DNA of 25,567 bases from JAKAWQ01 sp035549615 (GTDB lineage Bacteria; Pseudomonadota; Alphaproteobacteria; Acetobacterales; Acetobacteraceae), in the NCBI GenBank assembly GCA_035549615.1, contig DASZQO010000133.1, positions 1 through 25,567 on the forward strand, in the 5' to 3' direction. Both the position numbers and the translations under genes were made by a program. Each line of letters begins with the position of its first letter. Position 1 is the stretch's first letter. This document shows positions 23,683-25,567 of the stretch, piece after piece. The notes below the pieces were generated by a model. It did no database searches, was not told the origin of the DNA, and saw only the letters and a program-made list of their open reading frames with translations.

Positions 23683-24482
23683 GTCGGTAAGAAGGGCGGC
23701 GATGCCCCGATAGTGCGATGGAGATCGGCTTCAAACTGGGCAATGTGCGCTATCATCGCCCGCCGCGCGGCGTTCGGCTGTCCAAGGGCTATGCGCCGGA
23801 GGATGCGCCGGTGGCCCAGGAAAGAGGCCCGCGCGCCCTCGCGGTGGTCGGCTATATAGTGGCGATTGGTGAGCAGCCGGGCTGAATAGAGAACCGCCGT
23901 GAGCGGCTGCAATGCTTCGCGTAGCAGCCGATTATGAGCAGCGGTGAGCACGCCCTCGTGGAACGCAACGTCGAGGGCAGTGAACTGCTCGGCGTCGCCG
24001 AGTGCCGGCGTCATCGCTGCGCAGAGCCCGTTGAGGTGAGCGAGGTCCGCCTCGCTACGGCGGGCGGCGGCGAGCGCCGCGGCCTCACCCTCGAAGATGC
24101 GGCGAAGTTCGGTGAGTTCCAGGACGAGACCGGTGTGGCGACCACTCTGCATCAGCTCGAAAAGAAGTATCGGATCGAGCAGGCGCCAGCGCTCGTAGGC
24201 AGCGATGCGGGTGCCGCTGCCCTGCCGCACCTCCACCAATCCTCTGGAGGCGAGAACGCGCATGGCTTCCCGCACCACCGTACGGCTGACCCCGAAGCGC
24301 TGTGCCAGCTCGTCTTCATTCGGCAGGCGCTCGCCCGGGCTGAACTGCCCATGGGCAAGGCCGCGCACCACCAGGCGGACGACGCTGGTGGGCAGCGGAT
24401 CGGATTCGACGGAAATGAAATCCTCGCTGCCGTGCTGCGGGAGGAGAGATGCGGGCGGGGTTGACGGCCGGATGGAAGTCAT
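23679..24482 (-). CDS. GntR-family transcriptional regulator, FadR/FCD subfamily
   Basis: DNA-binding repressor of 267 residues. ATG 24482 is preferred over a TTG at 24545, which would overlap the divergent gene. No ribosome site precedes it, but a TATGAT -10 element ends 6 bp before the ATG, as in leaderless mRNAs. The winged-helix part (about residues 32-95) shows SVVRLVVRGLAHGQFSPGE, RLPNEDELAQRFGVSRTVVREAMRVL (recognition helix region) and GLVEVRQGSGTRIA. The rest is the all-helical FCD ligand domain, including LELTELRRIFEGEAAALAA, the conserved DVAFHEGVLTAAHN with metal-binding Asp and His, and HRRILRRIALGQPNAARRAM. It is transcribed with the SDR. It probably represses itself and the divergent sugar operon, and FCD ligands are often sugar acids. 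Confidence 0.92.
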   Translation of the reverse strand: MTSIRPSTPPASLLPQHGSEDFISVESDPLPTSVVRLVVRGLAHGQFSPGERLPNEDELAQRFGVSRTVVREAMRVLASRGLVEVRQGSGTRIAAYERWRLLDPILLFELMQSGRHTGLVLELTELRRIFEGEAAALAAARRSEADLAHLNGLCAAMTPALGDAEQFTALDVAFHEGVLTAAHNRLLREALQPLTAVLYSARLLTNRHYIADHREGARASFLGHRRILRRIALGQPNAARRAMIAHIAQFEADLHRTIGASPPFLPT

Positions 24483-24490
24483 ACTATGAT
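24461..24490 (+). promoter_or_regulatory. Predicted promoter of the CUT1 sugar operon
   Basis: TTGACG (24461-24466) and TATGAT (24485-24490) are separated by 18 bp, a good sigma70-type pair. Transcription would begin near 24497, about 33 nt before the start codon at 24530. The whole promoter overlaps the first codons of the divergent GntR gene. Confidence 0.6.
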
Positions 24491-24494
24491 CATA
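24485..24494. promoter_or_regulatory. Palindrome overlapping both -10 elements, candidate GntR operator
   Basis: TATGATCATA is a perfect 10-bp palindrome. It contains the plus-strand -10 (TATGAT) and, on the minus strand, a second TATGAT positioned 6 bp before the GntR gene's ATG. A repressor bound here would block both directions. The size fits GntR/FCD operators, but binding is inferred only from position and symmetry. Confidence 0.5.
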
Positions 24495-24529
24495 TCTAAA
24501 TTCAGGTCCAAGAAAAAGGGGGAAACTCG

Positions 24530-25567
24530 ATGTTTGCGCCCACAAAGCTCGCGGGGCTGGTCGCGGCCCTGTTCGGCGTTTTCGCTGTCATCGCGTGCCC
24601 CGCGCATGCTGCGAGCTGCAGCGGCAAATCGGTTCGGATCACGTTCGCGAACTGGGCGTCGGCCGAGGCCGCCACCGCCAAGGAAGTAAATGCCGCGATC
24701 GCTGCCTTCGAGCAGGCAAACCCTTGCGTGCACATCGCCAGCATCGCCATTCCCTACAACAACGTGGTGAGCCAGCTTACGGTGATGACGGTTGGCCATA
24801 ACACGCCGGACGTCATGCAGCTTTCGAGCGGGATGCCGCAGCTTCTCGCCGCGCAGGGCGCGCTTGCGAATCTCTCCCATGATGCAAGTCAAGCGTTCCT
24901 GAATGACAACTATCCCGCCATGCTGCGCGACGGGCAGTTCGCGGGGCGCCAGGTTGCGCTGCCTTTTGCTCTGACCCCGCACGGCTTTTGGTTTAACAAG
25001 GCATTGCTGGCCAAGGCGGGGCTCGATCCCGCCAAACCGCCACAGACAATTACCGCTCTCGACCAGGCCATGGCCACCATCAAGGCTAAGCTGCCCGGCA
25101 TCTATCCTTTCGGGATCATGGACGACAAGGCGCCCTACACCGTGGTGGTGATGTGGCCCTGGCTGCAAGCGTTCTGCAAAACCGTGCCGATGAGCGGCAA
25201 GCATCTGGGGTGGACTCAGCCTTGTGTCGAAAAGGCATTCTCCTGGTTCGCCATGCTCGCGAAGAAAGGGTACACGCCGATTGGGAATGACATAAAGGAC
25301 AACCGCCAGCTCTTCGCCACAGGCAAGATGGCCTTTGAGGTGGACGGCCCCTACCTCCGCGGCATCATCAGCTCGATCAGCCCGCAATACGCGCCCGACA
25401 GCGCGTTCGCCGACACTTTTGGGGCGGAGGCGATTCCTGCCGGCCCGGCGGGGCCATCACGCACGGCGATCGATATCCATCTGATTGCCATGAGCGCGCA
25501 TAGCGCCGATCCCGAAGCCGCCTGGAAGTTCATTCATTTCATGATCGCAAGTCCGGCCTCGGTGGGG
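24530..25567 (+). CDS. ABC transporter sugar-binding protein, family 1 (CUT1), partial
   Basis: Periplasmic solute-binding protein with 346 visible residues, cut by the right edge; family members are about 410-440 residues. GGGGGA is about 6 nt before the ATG at 24530. A signal peptide covers about 1-27 (hydrophobic core ending PAHA-A). The mature part starts VRITFANWASAEA, with the PDVMQLSSGMPQLLAAQGALANL block and LPFALTPHGFWFNKALLAKAGLDP hinge region typical of maltose/glycerol-3-phosphate type binding proteins, then KMAFEVDGPYLRG. It is the first gene of a probable operon whose permeases and ATPase lie beyond the window. A GntR/FCD repressor and SDR are divergent from it. Confidence 0.92.
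   Translation, partial: MFAPTKLAGLVAALFGVFAVIACPAHAASCSGKSVRITFANWASAEAATAKEVNAAIAAFEQANPCVHIASIAIPYNNVVSQLTVMTVGHNTPDVMQLSSGMPQLLAAQGALANLSHDASQAFLNDNYPAMLRDGQFAGRQVALPFALTPHGFWFNKALLAKAGLDPAKPPQTITALDQAMATIKAKLPGIYPFGIMDDKAPYTVVVMWPWLQAFCKTVPMSGKHLGWTQPCVEKAFSWFAMLAKKGYTPIGNDIKDNRQLFATGKMAFEVDGPYLRGIISSISPQYAPDSAFADTFGAEAIPAGPAGPSRTAIDIHLIAMSAHSADPEAAWKFIHFMIASPASVG

Noticed and set aside
1..25567. CRISPR arrays, tRNA or rRNA genes, transposases and phage genes
   Set aside because: I looked for regular direct repeats, cloverleaf ends and known mobile-element proteins and found none.

Overview
The window (about 62% GC by eye) is ordinary, densely coded bacterial chromosome with no tRNA, rRNA, CRISPR array, phage or transposase gene. 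Gene content (OprB-type porin, MEKHLA-domain protein, LTXXQ/Spy protein, a glycosyltransferase set with hydrophobic-W-like proteins, DUF4231 protein, sugar ABC systems with oxidative dehydrogenases) suggests an alphaproteobacterium, most likely Acetobacteraceae. That placement is inferred from familiarity with these families, not from a search.

Layout. (1) 1-1582, minus: a Zn/Mn-type metal uptake operon, solute-binding protein then ATPase, cut by the left edge, with a Zur/Mur-like palindrome and a second half-site around its promoter. (2) 1926-6007, plus: outer-membrane carbohydrate-type porin, exported beta-propeller (NHL-like) protein and Tat-exported DyP heme peroxidase, probably one operon for envelope functions. 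(3) 6008-6356: non-coding, with several hairpins and a tandem repeat. (4) 6357-7209, plus: a Pro/Tyr/Gly-rich secreted protein and a Spy-like periplasmic protein, followed by a strong hairpin. (5) 7338-12470, plus: surface-polysaccharide operon with a very large two-catalytic-domain glycosyltransferase, a hydrophobic-W-like protein split by one in-frame amber codon, and a GT4 glycosyltransferase. (6) 12464-15536, minus: 2-hydroxyacid dehydrogenase; MEKHLA protein followed by an MHS-type MFS symporter. (7) 15981-16580, plus: two-TM DUF4231 (SLATT-like) protein. (8) 16816-22678: an aldo/keto reductase divergent from a complete RhaSTPQ/Lsr-type sugar ABC importer (binding protein, double ATPase, two permeases). 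(9) 22903-25567: a GntR/FadR regulator and an SDR dehydrogenase overlapping by 4 bp, divergent from a CUT1-type sugar-binding protein cut by the right edge.

Regions 8 and 9 look like two sugar uptake loci, each paired with a sugar- or polyol-oxidising dehydrogenase, consistent with non-phosphorylating sugar oxidation. The second has a compact divergent promoter where a palindrome overlaps the -10 elements of both strands.

The most unusual structure is a family of three dispersed repeats of about 75 bp (13681-13759 minus, 16578-16653 plus, 22800-22877 plus). Each lies just downstream of a gene and points the same way as that gene. Each has a variable-sequence stem that still pairs, followed by a conserved tail. 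In two copies the first three bases of the repeat are the TAG stop codon of the preceding gene. The second item worth checking is the in-frame TAG at 10696-10698.
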